NCBI GenBank assembly: GCA_013399115.1
Contig: VXAA01004252.1
Coordinates: forward strand, 1-64,000
Length of the DNA stretch: 64,000 nucleotides
Direction: 5' to 3'
DNA from: Anseranas semipalmata
Lineage: Eukaryota; Chordata; Aves; Anseriformes; Anseranatidae
Position 1 is the stretch's first letter, and each line of letters begins with the position of its first letter. Position numbers and translations under genes: made by a program. Shown here in pieces: positions 48,675 to 61,233 of the stretch. The notes beneath the pieces were generated by a model. It ran no database searches. It saw only the letters and a list, made by a program, of their open reading frames with translations, and had not been told where the DNA came from.

Positions 48675-51600
48675 AAGGGGGCAGAGGAAAGGTCATTGCG
48701 TTCACTTTTGCAGATTTATTCCATCACCGTTTAGGTATTAACGTTGTTATTCAGCTGGCCAATCTCTAGTGACTGTAACACTGTGCTCCAGAAGAAGATA
48801 TCACAGGAGCACAGGGCACAACAGAGTCTCTGACCAATGTTCCCACGGGATTTTACATCCAGAGACAAGCCATAGCCAGCCTTCACCCGTTCTGGTGCTT
48901 GTGGAGCTTCTTGTTTCCAGACACATCTCCTCTTCCTTCAGAGCTTTAGAAAGGGCAGTAAGTGGACTTTGACAAATAGGTCCAGCTATGGGATAAAGGC
49001 TCACTATAGCTGCTGGCTATTGGCTTGCCCTCACTGTCCTGCAGAGAACCTTTGGGCTACAACAAAGTGTTTTTCATTTAACATGACTATCCTATTTATC
49101 TCCAAAGCATCCTTTCCTAATTATTATTTTCCATGTCCCTATAGATAATTTCCTACCTTGGTAGCATGGTCTTCTCATTAACCAGGTTTTAGTACTTTGC
49201 AGGGAGTGGAAACATTTAGTAAACTGATCTTGCAATAATGGGTCACTGTACTGTTACTGTAGGTCTTCTAGAAAAAAATGTTTAAGTAACTAGGAAGAGC
49301 AGAAAAGATATTTGTAAAATATTTGCCATCTTCAAGTAAAAATAAAATGTATTTATTATTATTATTACATCTATGAAAAGACAACCTTTCCTTTAAGCAG
49401 GAAAAACTCTTTGACTAGTTTATAGTGAGAGCACTGTATAATTTTTTTTAATTTAAATAAATAATTTGAATTATTACCCTTGCCTATTCTGTTCTCTGAA
49501 CTTAATTATGCTCCTCCCCCATCTCCATTTTTTTTTTAATTCCTTAATTATTAGGATATTTCTATCATTGAGTGAATAACGAAGCTTGCTAAGGTAAACT
49601 AGAAATTGCTTGGAGTCATAGATACAAAAAGAATGGCATTTTTGCAGTTAATACAACTTCAATATTTTCAGAATATCTGGGGTTTCAGTCTCCTCCTCAA
49701 AGTTTACCGAATTCATGGAAATAGTTGTGATCTTTCCAGAAAAGATCTGCAGTGGATATAGAAAGGTTAATATGTTGTCCATAAAACTGCGTAAAGAACA
49801 AGGAAGAAAAATGTAATGCAGCAACTCTTTTTTTTTTTCTTTTTTTTCTTGGAAAGAGCTTCACCTGGCCCTAAAATTACCATGTAATATTTTTTTCTTT
49901 TTCTAGATGAAAGGAAAAAAGTTGATTTATTAAAAAATAAAATCTTTACATGGAAAAGCAGATACCAGCTTTGACTATTTATATAACCAGAGTATTCATC
50001 TTTGTGTAACTAAACCAAGAGATTACAAGAAACTGAGTCGCGAGAGAATCTACCTCTCCCTCACCTCTTAATTTCAGGAGAAGGAAGAAAATAATCTCTA
50101 GGCACACTGATTTGCCGTAAATAATGTTCATTTAAAGGAAAAATAAACACAATATCATAGCAGGATCGAGAGATTTTATAATGTCTAGTTATCAATTTTG
50201 ACATCTGAGCAAAATAAAACCCATGGAAAATAAGAGCTTGATGAACACTTAAAAACTTAAAATATTAACAAATTTTTAACAATTTATTTCAGTTAGAAAT
50301 CTCATGTATTCAATAGTGACAAAGGAACACTGATGTTGCCTGGCACTGTGGTTAATACTGTCTGGAGGTATCTCACCAGGAGAAATGACTGCTGGGCTGC
50401 TTTGATGTCTCTTTGTACAGGTACATCTTCATTGTTCTGTCTCACCTCCTGAAACATTTTTTGGTTTGTTTCCTTCTGCCAATCTGAACACCTCAAACTA
50501 AGCTGAGGAGAAATGGAGAGCTGGGAATAGAAACAGAATTATGCATAACAGGAATTCCCTACTGACAACTCAGGGCAGAGCATGCAACCCTGTCACTTGC
50601 CTCACAGACAGCTTGCTAGATATGAAAATGATTAAACTCATTTGAAGGATGGCTGTAGTCAACCACCCACATATAAAACATAGTACGAAGAACAACTGAA
50701 AACAAGCCCAAAACCGTGTTTGTAGGTATGACCTTGACATAACATTTTAATACCTGAGTTGTCTATGTATAGAAAATAGACTTGCTTCAGGCATTTTAAC
50801 TAAGAACCAAGGAAGCTTATCATTCTTCTCAAGGTATTAAGTGAAGGGTCTAATTATTAGCTATGGACACTTTATGAACTCATTTTTGGTTCTTTTCCCA
50901 GTGATGGATAAATCCATATTTTTCCCAATCTGTAATGGGTCTCTGAATTGTATATGCAGGCAATTTAAGCCAATGGGCGGCTCTTGAACCTCACCCACCT
51001 ATTATTTCTATGAGCATGACAGAGTATTTCCTCTGACAGAACTATAATTCTTTTTTAAGCTGGACAATAGCTATTGCCTAGACAATAATATAAAGGATTT
51101 TCTACAGTCTGTTTATGACTTATCAGACAAAAATCCAAAGTTCATCAAATCTCTAGGACAGGTTTTCTTTTTTTAAACTCTGAATGTTCATGCAAATTTA
51201 TGCATAAATCATTTGTTCTTAAGAATACTACAGAAACAGATGGAACTTAGTGCAAAACCATTGCCAAATTTCTCTCTAATCTGCTTTAGGAACAACAACA
51301 AACCAGTGGGCTCAAGGAGTAGGAAAAAAGTACATTTTTCCATGCTAAGGAAACCAAAATTTCTGTATAGGTGACATAAAGAGCTTTCCTAAGGATAAAA
51401 AAGTTTTTATGAGATAATCTGAGAATTCTACAAAGTACTTTATATAGGCTTCTTATCTTTTTTGAACCTTAGTACAGTTGGCCTTTTTCTTTAATTCATT
51501 TCAGAATTTTTTGTCCATGTTTATTTAGTGTATTAAAGTTTATTTAGTGGCAAAACACACAAAAAAAGCAAGAATGAGTCACCATTCAGAGGCAAAGATA

Positions 51601-51904
51601 AGTTATGACAACCTGTGTAAATAGCACTGTGAACATTCCGTAATGAGATGCTGCTGACTGATAACATGATAGAAAAAATAAAGCAGCTGGTTTGTTCCTT
51701 ACATTAAGGTAGCAAGTACGAGCTGTAAAATCAATGCCCCACTGTGTTCAGCAACTCATGAAGACTACTGTCTCTGTCCTAGAGTGTTTTGTATTAGTGA
51801 GATTGTGAGATCTGCAAGGGCTTGCATGAACCCATGTGCGTTACTGGAAAGGACACCTGCTAAGGAGACCTTTCAATAATAGGTATCGTGTATCAGTACT
51901 GCCC
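48675..51904. other. Non-coding AT-rich DNA
   Basis: Short ATT repeat at about 49352-49367 and T-runs at 49528-49538 and 49828-49848. No gene, RNA or interspersed repeat is recognised. Confidence 0.5.
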
Positions 51905-51971
51905 TAGGTATTACCTGTAATTTTAGTACCTATAATATATGTAAAATACCTGTAATAGGTATTATAGGTAT
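51905..51971. repeat. Cluster of AGGTA/TACCT inverted repeats
   Basis: AGGTATTACCT near 51907 is a near-palindrome. TACCTATAAT (51927-51936) pairs perfectly with ATTATAGGTA (51961-51970). Inside that, AATACCT (51945-51951) pairs with AGGTATT (51957-51963). The inner and outer pairings overlap by three bases, so they are alternatives. The cluster lies about 60 bp upstream of a CR1 insertion. Confidence 0.7.
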
Positions 51972-52029
51972 GTATAACATGAACGTGCATGAGATATGCA
52001 TTCTCATTCCATCAGTAATTTGCCACTAA

Positions 52030-52942
52030 AAATCAATGTAATGATCTGGATGAGGGGATCAAGTGCACCCTCATTAAGTCTGCAGACGACACCAAGTTAG
52101 GTGCATGTGTTGATCTGCTTGAGGGTAGCAAGGCTTTCCAGAGGGATCTGGATAGACTAGACCGATGGGCCGAGGCCAACTGTATGAAATTCAACAAGGC
52201 CAAGTGCCGGGCCCTGCACTTGGGGCACAACAACCCCAAGCAGCGCTACAGGCTGGGAGATGAGTGGCTGGAAAGCTGCCTGGCAGAGAAGGACCTGGGA
52301 GTATTGGTGGACAGCCAGCTGAATATGAGCCAGCAGTGTGCTCAGGTGGCCAAGAAAGCCAACAGCATCCTGGCTTCTATCAGGAACAGTGTGGCCAGCA
52401 GGACTAGGGAAGGGATTGTCCCCCTGTACTCGGCTCTGGTGAGGCCGCGCCTCGAGTCCTGTGTTCAGTTTTGGGCCCCTCACTACAGGAAGGACATGGA
52501 GGTGCTGGAGCGTGTCCAGAGAAGGGCAACGAAGCTGATAAGGGGTCTGGAGAACAAATCTTAAGTGGAGCGGCTGAGGGAGATGGGGTTGTTTAGCCTG
52601 GAGAAGAGGAGGCTCAGGGGCGACCTTATCGCTCCCTACAGCTAACTCAAAGGAGGTTGTAGCAGGGTGAGGGTCAGTCTCTTCTCCCAAGCAACAAGCG
52701 ATAGGACAAGAGGAAATGGCCTCAAGTTGCACCAGGGAAGATTTAGGTTGGATATTAGGAAAAATTTATTCATTGGAGCACACTGCCCAGGGAAGTGGTT
52801 GAGTCACCATCTCTGGAGGTATTTAAAAGACGTGTAGATGTGGTGCTTAGAGACATGGTTTAGTGGTAGACTTGGCAGTGCTAGGTTAATCGTTAGACTT
52901 GATGATCTTGGAGATCTTTTCCAACCTAAATGATTCTATGAT
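52030..52942 (+). mobile_element. CR1 LINE, 5'-truncated, best preserved copy
   Basis: About 910 bp in plus orientation. It starts inside ORF2 just before the catalytic ADD block (near 52030-52040), runs through the ORF2 C-terminus to its natural stop at 52861-52863, then a short 3' UTR (GACTTGATGATCTTGG, GATCTTTTCCAACCTAAA) and the terminal 8-mers ATGATTCTATGATCC at 52927-52941. Such 5' truncation is usual for CR1, a 4-5 kb LINE that inserts by target-primed reverse transcription. No target duplication is evident, as is normal for CR1. Only two stops and one frameshift break the coding remnant, so it is younger than the copies at 24 and 38 kb. Confidence 0.96.
52040..52863 (+). pseudogene. 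CR1 ORF2 reverse transcriptase, C-terminal remnant
   Basis: Translation from 52040 begins [20 protein letters not shown], which holds the two catalytic aspartates of the reverse-transcriptase ADD loop. The residue before the loop alanine is Ser where CR1 copies have Phe. Next come [36 protein letters not shown] and [18 protein letters not shown], then [19 protein letters not shown] at 52562-52564 replaces a Tyr codon. The same frame then gives ERLREMGLFSLEKRRLRGDL, and a second TAA at 52643-52645 again replaces Tyr. [17 protein letters not shown] follows, then a one-base frameshift in 52768-52790, and the true C-terminus [19 protein letters not shown] ends at TAG 52861-52863. The N-terminal endonuclease and fingers/palm start are absent, so no active protein is possible. 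Confidence 0.95.
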
Positions 52943-55900
52943 CCTCACATATGTAATACCCCTGCTGGATTCTGCCACTGTAGGGAACAGCTGAGTTGTG
53001 GACTAGGACGGATATTTACAACTGAGCTCTGAAGAGACTGCAAAGGCCCTACTACACTGCAATACACACACATACACACACACCAGAGCACTGTGTTAAT
53101 GAAGAATGGCACTCAAATTAAAAGGTAAATACCGATTCTCAAAATCTAACCTAAAAGACTATTTTAGCTTGTCCTGAGCAGAGGCCACTCAGCCCAAAAG
53201 GAGACAAATAGGTAGGGGACTGGGAAATGTAAAATTAACTGCCCAGGAGCAGGCACTAGAGAACAGTTGCTGTTTGTTATTCGAGGAGCAATTTGACATT
53301 CAGGATTCTTGTAGCAAGAAGTAAAGTTACTGACCTGCAAGACTCAGCTACTGCCAGAAGCTAGCCCCGGAGAACTGAGGGAATGAGAAGCAGTCAGCTA
53401 CAGAGCTGCAGTCACAGCCAGAGCACAAAGGGACATTCAGCTTAAAATCAGATGTCAGAAAAAATAAAGCAAGGAGGTACAACTTCAGAATGGAAAGACT
53501 TCCTAGAAAGCTGTAAGAGGAAATCCAGTCTCGCATTAACAGCTTTACTGCAAAATTGTTAAAGCTGAGCTGCCTGCAAGAGACGCTTCGCACATTCAAG
53601 TGATGCAGTCAGCGTGAAAAGTAAAGTGTTATGTCACTATTTCTCACCTCTTGGGCTCCATAAAGCTAGCAATCTGATGGAGAAATTGCATCCGTTTCAG
53701 TGTAAGGTTTAATTATTTAAAAAGTGCAAGAAACTATTATTTTTTCTGTAACAAAAAGTGAACAGGTGGACCAGAATTCAGGAAAACACAAATCTGCTAT
53801 GGCTGGCAAAATCCACATTTAGAGTTCTTATATAACATCAATTCTAGGCTATTTTCAAGTCATTCAGGATATAAATCCAAACCTCAGGCAATCAAGAGAA
53901 TACTAGTGATAAGCTATTTAAAAATTCCCAGCAGAATATGAAACCAATGTGAAGGAAAACACAAGGGAAAAGACTAGTCAACACGTTAGCAAGGGGAAAA
54001 TTGCAAAGACTAGCAATGAATGTGGGTTTATTTGAGAGAAGCATAGAATTCAAGGTAGAATACGAGACTTTTCTTTCCTCTATGGAAATAGAAGAATAAT
54101 AAACAGGAGACCAACATCAGGGCTAGCAGAGATGCAAAGAAATGGAAGAGAAAACTGTCAGTTCTTCCCAAGGCAACTCCAGTTATCAGAATTGTTCACG
54201 AAGAGAAGAATTATATCTCCAAGATAAAAAATATACTTGTCTTGGACAGCAATATAATCAGCCCAAGTATTGACAGTGATGAATGAATACAAATGATGTG
54301 CTATGGGAATTAGCAAAGAGAAATCAAACTACTTTCAATTGTGGATATGACACAATAAGAACCAAGAGGCATTTGTCACTGCAGTCAAACAAATATGACT
54401 CCAGACTGCCAAGGTTCTTCTTGACTTCAAACTCTTTGATTAAACTTAAGAGTTAACCATGTATGACTTTTGCCTTCAAAGTAGGGTTTACAGAACTAAA
54501 GGTGTGGTTCTTTCCAGCAACCAGAGAGTGAATGGTTGGTAATCTGAGGAGACATAACACTTTACTTTCTCTTTCAGTTCAAATCTTTGCAATGTCTGCA
54601 CAGTTTCCCTGAGCAGAAGTTCTTCTGCCCAGCAAGCACTGACACATACAATTTAAATTCTTAAATATGTTCTGTTTTACAGATTACAGTATGATTACAG
54701 CATACTTTAAACTCACTGTTATCAATAACCCAGCAACTGTATTATTTAAAAGTGAGGAGTTAGGTTACTAATCTGATAATTAAGTATGGCACATCTTTCT
54801 CTTAGGTTATTCCTAAAAAGTCTCTTGAAATCATTTTTTAAACATCTGTTATCTGCACATCCTCTAAGTTTTTTGACATAAAGTAACCAGAATGGCATTG
54901 TCTTCCCACCCTTCCTTAATCCTTACAGGGATTTTCTTCTTCAAGCAACAATATTTAGCCCCATAGTAATCAAAACTATTACTTCTTCTACAATCCATAT
55001 ACATTCTTATGCTTCATTCATATCAGTATTTAAATACTGCAGGAATTGACATCCTGTAGTACTTAAATCAGCCTATATCAAGTATTCACCTTTTCATTCT
55101 CTCCTCGAAGGAACAAGCATTCATTTTTCTTTTTTCTTCTCAAAAAATTATTCATGTTTTCTTATTTTGATAGAGAAGAGAATGAAAAGTCTGTATTGGT
55201 CCCAAGATGTCTGGGAACATCATTCAAGCTTAAAACAGATCAATTCTGTCAGACATTTTTCCAGAAGATATGCTAGTATAGCAAGGAGTTAATCCTGACT
55301 AAGTCGTATGGGTGAAGTTATACAGAAAGTTGCAGTGTTCTGCTGTGATCTTATAATAAAACAAACTTTCAAAGTGACATACCAGGACTGCCAAACACAA
55401 AAACCGTCACATACCTCACCATGTTATATTCCAAGTTTTCTTCACTATCTCATCAAATGCTGAACACAATGTATATTTAAAACCAGCAAAAACTGTCCTC
55501 CTAAAGAAAAAAGTCGATGCAGTAGAAGTCCTTATCAGAAAAATGTAATGACAAAGCAGTCACAAAAAATACACCTTAATAGGCAACAATGTAAAATAAA
55601 ACTGAAAATAATAATCAACGCATGTCAAAGCTGCCTGAGATGTCTCATGGGGAAAGAAAGCAGTTCAGAGCTTAAACATTTCAGTCAAAGACACAGAAGT
55701 ACACTTCTAGGATGCATTTGACTGTTGTCAGAGCCTTCATCTTTGGTCCAATGAGCCTCCTGACATCCTGTTGATATGCTCAAACTATGACCTGGGCACA
55801 TGTCTCAGAAAGCTGGCATTGTGCTGTTTGTGTGTAGTTCATCAGTCTCTCAGCAAATACCAGGGAGATCCAGGCCTTCCCTCTCCCTCATCACCCGTCC

Positions 55901-55956
55901 CAGCAGAGTGGGATGTTTTCTCATACTCTGTCCTCAAGATATTCAGTCATGGTCCT
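52943..55956. other. Non-coding AT-rich DNA between two CR1 copies
   Basis: A CA-rich microsatellite, interrupted by one T, lies at 53063-53083. No other repeat, gene or RNA is recognised. The frame that starts at 55771 is a chance frame that runs into the CR1 copy. Confidence 0.55.
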
Positions 55957-56642
55957 AGAATCATAGAATATCCTAAGTTGGAAGGGACCCACAGGGATCA
56001 TCAAGTCCAACTCCTGGCTCCACGCAGGACCACCCAAAAATCAGACCATATGTCTGAGAGCATAGTCCAAATGCTTCTTGAACTCCAGCAGGCTCAGTGC
56101 CATGACCACTTCCTTGGGGAGCCTGTTCCAGTGCCTGACCACCCTCCCGGTGAAGAACCTTTTCCTAACCCCCAGCCTGACCTTCCCCTGTCACAGCTCC
56201 ATGCCATTCCCTCAGGTCCTGTCGCTGTCACCAGAGAGCAGAGATCAGCGCCTGCCCCTCCGCTCCCCTCGTGAGGAAGCTGCAGGCCGCCATGAGGCCT
56301 CCCCTCAGTCTCCTCTTCTCTGGGCTGAACAAACCAAGGGACCTCAGCCGCTCTTCATATGCCTTTCCCTCCAGACCCTTCACCATCTTTGTAGCCCTCC
56401 TTTGGACACTCTCTAACAGTTTTATGTCCTTCTCATATTGTGGTGCCCAAAACTGTACACAGTGCTCGAGGTGAGGCCGCACCAGCGCAGAGCAGAGCAG
56501 GACAATCACTTCCCTTGACTGGCTAGCAACGTTGTGCTTGATGCACCCCAGGATATGGTTGGCCCTTTCGGCTGCCAGGACACACTGGTGACTCATATTC
56601 AACTTGTCAACCAAAACCCCCAGATCCCTTTCCACAGGATGC
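55957..56642 (-). mobile_element. CR1 LINE, 5'-truncated, minus orientation
   Basis: On + the element begins with AGAATCATAGAATATCC, the reverse complement of the terminal 8-mers, then GTTGGAAGGGACCCAC and GGATCATCAAGTCCAACTCC (3' UTR). The ORF2 stop is at 56043-56041 and coding remnant extends to about 56642, where the copy is truncated. Its 3' UTR text (GGCTCCACGCAGGACCACCC) differs from the 52-kb copy, so it belongs to a different CR1 subfamily. Low divergence makes it one of the younger copies here. Confidence 0.95.
56041..56642 (-). pseudogene. CR1 ORF2 reverse transcriptase, C-terminal remnant
   Basis: From 56635 downward the frame reads [54 protein letters not shown], then [17 protein letters not shown] and [20 protein letters not shown]. 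It leaves the correct frame around 56228-56245. In the shifted frame follow a stop in place of Arg, then GNGMEL, a second stop, and QGKVRLGVRKRFFTGRVV and RHWNRLPKEVVMALSLLEF ending KKHLDYALRHMV at the natural stop (56043-56041). The catalytic ADD loop lies upstream of the truncation and is missing. The Met at 56635 is an internal residue (Val in related copies) and not a real start. Confidence 0.93.
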
Positions 56643-58242
56643 CCTCCATAGTCCTGAAAGACTGAGACAGGAGGGTCAGCTATTTTAATGACTCAGTTAG
56701 AGCTTAAACATGGACATGGACAGGTCTATCTGTATTTGGTGTCACAAATGAGGCTGTGAGTCATCTGACTACATGCAGATGAGCTGAATAGCCAACAGAC
56801 ATCAGGAAGCAGTGTAGAGTGCAACCTCCTCACCTGAGTGGAAGGCTCAGCTTCTCCCATTTCACAGTAGATGCCAGAAGAATTCTGTTGCAACATGGCC
56901 CAGTTATGTCTAACTCCTTGACTATAAATTGATTTTAAAACAACTAGCTCAGTTTTTACTATATCTGAAGTTAAGCAGACAAATACCACTGCTAGTTTCA
57001 GAGCTCAAGGAGCTTGTCAATAGATCCTGTGCTTAAGATCATACTGTTTGTTCAATCCCATGTGCATTTCCCTTCTCCATAATTATGTTCAGTTAGCATT
57101 ATTTATTGAAAGGAGCTCCTCAGCTCTGAATTCTCATACCCTGTAAAATAACTTTTTGGGAGGCACCCAAACTCCTCTGGTTACCTTTCATGATAAAAAA
57201 AATCCATCAAAGAAAATACAGGGTGGAAATTCTGTTCTTAGCAGCTCAAAAAGCAGAAAAAAATCCTGAATGGATCTAGCAGCTCAGAGACATGTTAAAC
57301 GCAGAATAAAAAAGGAGATACTTTTGTCGTAAGAACACGTGAGTTTGCAATTCCACACATTGCACATATAAAAGAAATTATTAAAGACTCTACAGCCTGA
57401 AAAAGTGATGCCTTCCAAACATCTAAGCTGAATATACTGCTATCCAAAAAATTCCCTCCTGAACACTTGTCAGTGAATAAACTGCAATTTACCTTGTTAT
57501 ATTGTATAAGTATCTCTTTGCATAAGCTTCCATTTAAGATGACTGAGAATGTCATTCTAGCAATTTACTACTCATTCCTCTTATGTATCTTGCTCTTTAA
57601 CAGCTGATCATCTTTTTTTTTTTTAAGTTCATTTCACCTTTAAATCATCAGTCTAATGCTAATACATTACTGTAGCAATGCTGCAGTCATTACTGCAAAG
57701 TGTATTTTAATAAGAAAACCTGTTCACTGAGCATTAATTGTAAAGGTAATTAGGCTACTTCTTGGATCAGTGGACACATGACTGCAAAATGATATACTCC
57801 ACCACATTTTAAAATGATGCATACTATTAAGCACGCTTTGCCCATATGATTTCTTTTGTTCACCCCTCCTAACTTTCATTGCAACTTCTTAACCAGTTTT
57901 CAGAGCTTTGTGGAAAGCTGAACAAAACGTGTATTCTATATCCCTAATGGTGGAGGACTTCTAACATTCTGTGCCTGATAATGCTCAGAGCAGAAAGTTC
58001 TGCCAATTTTTCCTTTTCCATGCCCAGTTTTTGGCAAATTGGACTATGACTTCTTTTAAAGTACAAACATTATGAAGAGGCTAAGAATTCCTTTGTTCAT
58101 TCCAAGCTCACCCCGTGCACCACATCCTGATCCAATTAATTTAACTGCTTAAAATTCAGCATATATTTCAGCATGATTACTACACTGGGATGACTTTGTC
58201 TATTGCCTCTATACTTCTGTATCATAACTGCCACACTTGTAA
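56643..58242. other. Non-coding DNA
   Basis: No gene or interspersed repeat. The block 57610-57850 has repeated ATTAC, TTAATTG and GGTAATTAGG cores and might be a conserved regulatory element, which cannot be tested from one sequence. A T-run lies at 57612-57624. Confidence 0.5.
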
Positions 58243-58270
58243 TTTTTTTTTTTTGTGTGTGTGTGTGTGT
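58243..58270. repeat. T12-(GT)8 compound repeat
   Basis: Twelve Ts followed by eight GT units, a simple microsatellite. Confidence 0.93.
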
Positions 58271-61161
58271 GAATCTTTGATCAGATACAAGGCAGGAAAA
58301 GTCTTATGACAGCATAAAAGCCTTTAAAGAAAATAGAGTGAGAAAGAACATTCAGTCACAATCATTTTGGTTCCTAAGCTACAAAAGAATTAAGAAAAAT
58401 ATGTTGCCCATTTTAAAGATTGTTTGGGCATCTTCTCTTTTCAAAAGTAGCATTTTTAAAAAAATAATGATTTCCAAATGTTGACATCAGCTCAGCCATA
58501 TAGCATGCAGTATACTCATCAGTCTACCTTATTTCAGCAGCAAGTTATGCTTCCATAGCTAGTGTTAAAAGCAGCAATTATAAATCATAATTCATATTCT
58601 GCATTTATTTTGAATTGATGTCTATAAATAGAACTTATTGCTTTGGTTCCTTATAATTATTGGAGCTGCTTCCAGACACCTGCAAATAGTCAGCTATAAC
58701 TTTGGCTTGCTCTCAGTCTTACATAAAAGTATGATTATTATTATTTTTAAACTTGAGATTCCAATGTTGAAAAACATGAATATAGAGCATAATTAATGTA
58801 TGTCCAAGCACAGTGGCTTTAAAATGCATGAATGTTCCTTGCTTCTAGTAGAAAATTAATGGGTTTATGGGTCATAATTAGTATTAATGCTATTAGTTAC
58901 AGCAGAGTAGCACAACATTTTCTGAGGCCAAAAAGAAAAAATATATTAGAGTTGATGTAAGGTCATAAGTGACTATCGAGGCCAAAGAAAGCTAGGATTA
59001 TACAGTAAGAAGTAAGACCTTGCAGAAAGTTCTTTACACCTGAGCACATTATGATTCCATATTCTTGGGCTCTGGAGTTATAAAAAGTTATTTTTATTTT
59101 AAATATTTATTTTAAGTCCTCTATTAGCAAATTAAAAATCCCCCTTCCTACAACAAAGCCCAGTGGAAGAGAGTAAGTCATTTGTTAGTCCAAAGGCAAT
59201 TCAGTTCAAGAATCATTACTGACTAATCTTATCCATTTATTAAAAGAAGGTTTCTATGCACATCATGGAAGGGAGGTGGCCTTTTAAAAAAAGAAAGTGT
59301 CAGGGGTTGTGTTCTCATCACAACGGAAAGTCATAATATCAAGCTGATAGTTTTTACTGCTAGCTATATACCCTATGTTTCCCATGAGATTTTTGAAAAG
59401 TTAAGACATTGGTGATACTTGCATTCCTCTGTGTATAAGAGGAGGAAGGTAGCCTGGAATGAACAAATCTGAAATTCCAGAAGAATAAAGAAGTTTTTCT
59501 TTATCAGAAATACCGTTGCAGTCTATCATCACAGAATGAGAATTGCAGACTTATTTCAGTCTTTCATAATGAGCGATCTGTCTTGGGCATCAGCCCATAT
59601 CTCCCATGTTTCCTAACAGTCAGTAAAAAATAAGTAAATAGGAGCTGGTGCTGCTCTGAAATAACAGATATGGAGAGATGGGTGCAAATTTCTACAACAG
59701 ATTCCATCAATTTTGCTCCTCGCACTGTTTTCTCTTGTCTTCAGCTGAAGCTGGTTGCCATCTGCCCCTTTCTCCCTATCTGTAGGCAATCAGCAGCACT
59801 TATTTTGCTGAACAACCTTTGGGTTTCTGTGAAAAGTATTCTAGGGAACAGTATGATAGACCCCAGGGCATGGAAGATACCTTTTCTTGTATGGGAAATG
59901 TAGCCACAGCAATGGTAGTAGACATAGTAATTTATTGGTAATGATAGAATTCCACTTATGCTGGAGAATGGAAAGGAAACTGATAAATTGGACATTTCTA
60001 GAAAGTATTGTTTGGAGACTACCAATTACAGCACAAATGTGGAAGAAATGAGACTTAATTGAACACCCACATGCTCTGCAGAGGTGCTTAGTACCACGCA
60101 TGCCTCCCAAAGACATTTCAAATAATACTAAAGGCTTCAATTAAAATAAACATCTGAACACGGTAGAAAGACCAGGCAGGAAGAAACGGTGAATAGGAAG
60201 GTACAACAGCAAAACCAGTTACCAGACCAGAATATTAGCTGTACAGAAAGAAACATTTCTCCATATTAAATTGTGTTGGTCTCCTGCTGCCAGGTGAGGT
60301 GGTCATGCAGTAGTATGGAGAGACGGGGAACAAAACAACAGATGTAATGCATGTTTTAAACCAGGCTCCTCCAGACCTACCTGAAAATACAGGGCCTGAG
60401 AATAGCCCTCTGTATTGATTTTGATTCTTTGGCTGCAGGCTTATTTAGCCTCTGGGGAAACACAAAGATTGCATTAAATATAATTACATGAAGCATAGCA
60501 GAGAAAGTACTGCAGCAAGGTCCAGATCCAGAGCTATGATAAACTGATTAAACTAATTTAGGTTGGAAACAATACTCATAATCTGATTATTACACTTTAA
60601 AACTTGAAAGGAAGACAGTGTCATGGGGAAGGGAGTGTAGCACCAATACTGAATGCAATAAACTTCAAGGCAAACCCAACATCTAGTCACGTTACAGCCA
60701 AACCTACCACCTGAGAGGCCATGGTACATGCTAAATTGTTGTCTTTGTTCAAACTCCATACACAACATCCATATTTCCAGTACTATCACAAGGCAACATT
60801 TGACACAATAGGCAAAGATCCAAGAGGCAGTGTTTGCAGGCAGTTTAAACACATGCAGAAAGTGTATACAGCCATTTTACCAATAAAAAAAAGAAATGGA
60901 GCAGGGTGGTCTTCTCCTTGCACCATATACTACATCTTCTCTGGACTTGAAGGCATCTCAGCCTACATCCTTGAAAATTACAAAGCTGCAATTTTCCCCT
61001 AACCACAACTCTTCCTTGGTGAGATTCTCTATTTAGCCACTTGTAGTTGGAACAGGGATATACTGCCAATGGGCTCTACACTGAGAGAAGCTAGTCCATG
61101 TTATTGTTCTTGACTTTACTTTGCAGCTGACTTACAACCATGCTTTTTTTCAGTGTTAGAT
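58271..61161. other. Non-coding AT-rich DNA
   Basis: The block 58560-58920 is rich in TAAT/ATAATT cores (CAATTATAAATC, CTTATAATTATTGG, CATAATTAATG, GTCATAATTAG), as seen in many conserved non-coding elements. There is no coding support. Frames at 59741-60140 (-) and 60553-61002 (both strands) have no domain. Confidence 0.5.
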
Positions 61162-61233
61162 GAGTGCTGTTGTTCAGGGGTAGAGCATTTAATTCCCGGT
61201 GAGACCTATCTGGTGGGTTCCATTTTTTCCCTC
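61162..61233 (+). other. Degenerate tRNA-like segment (tRNA pseudogene or SINE head)
   Basis: GTTC, AGGGGTA and GAGC at 61172-61186 form an intact D-arm with a standard 7-nt loop, and TTCAGGGGTAGAGCATTT is nearly the D-arm of tRNA-Cys genes as I remember them. The next 17 nt can form an anticodon arm with four of five pairs around the 7-nt loop TTCCCGG (anticodon position CCC). A GGTTC-like B box (GGGTTCCA, 61215-61222) follows, but its stem is only weakly paired, the variable region is too long and the acceptor ends do not pair. It is therefore not a working tRNA. A tRNA pseudogene or the head of an old tRNA-derived SINE both fit, and chance remains possible. Confidence 0.35.

Noticed and set aside
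55771..56274. A 167-codon plus-strand frame
   Set aside because: More than half of it is the antisense of a CR1 element. The rest is chance extension into unique DNA.
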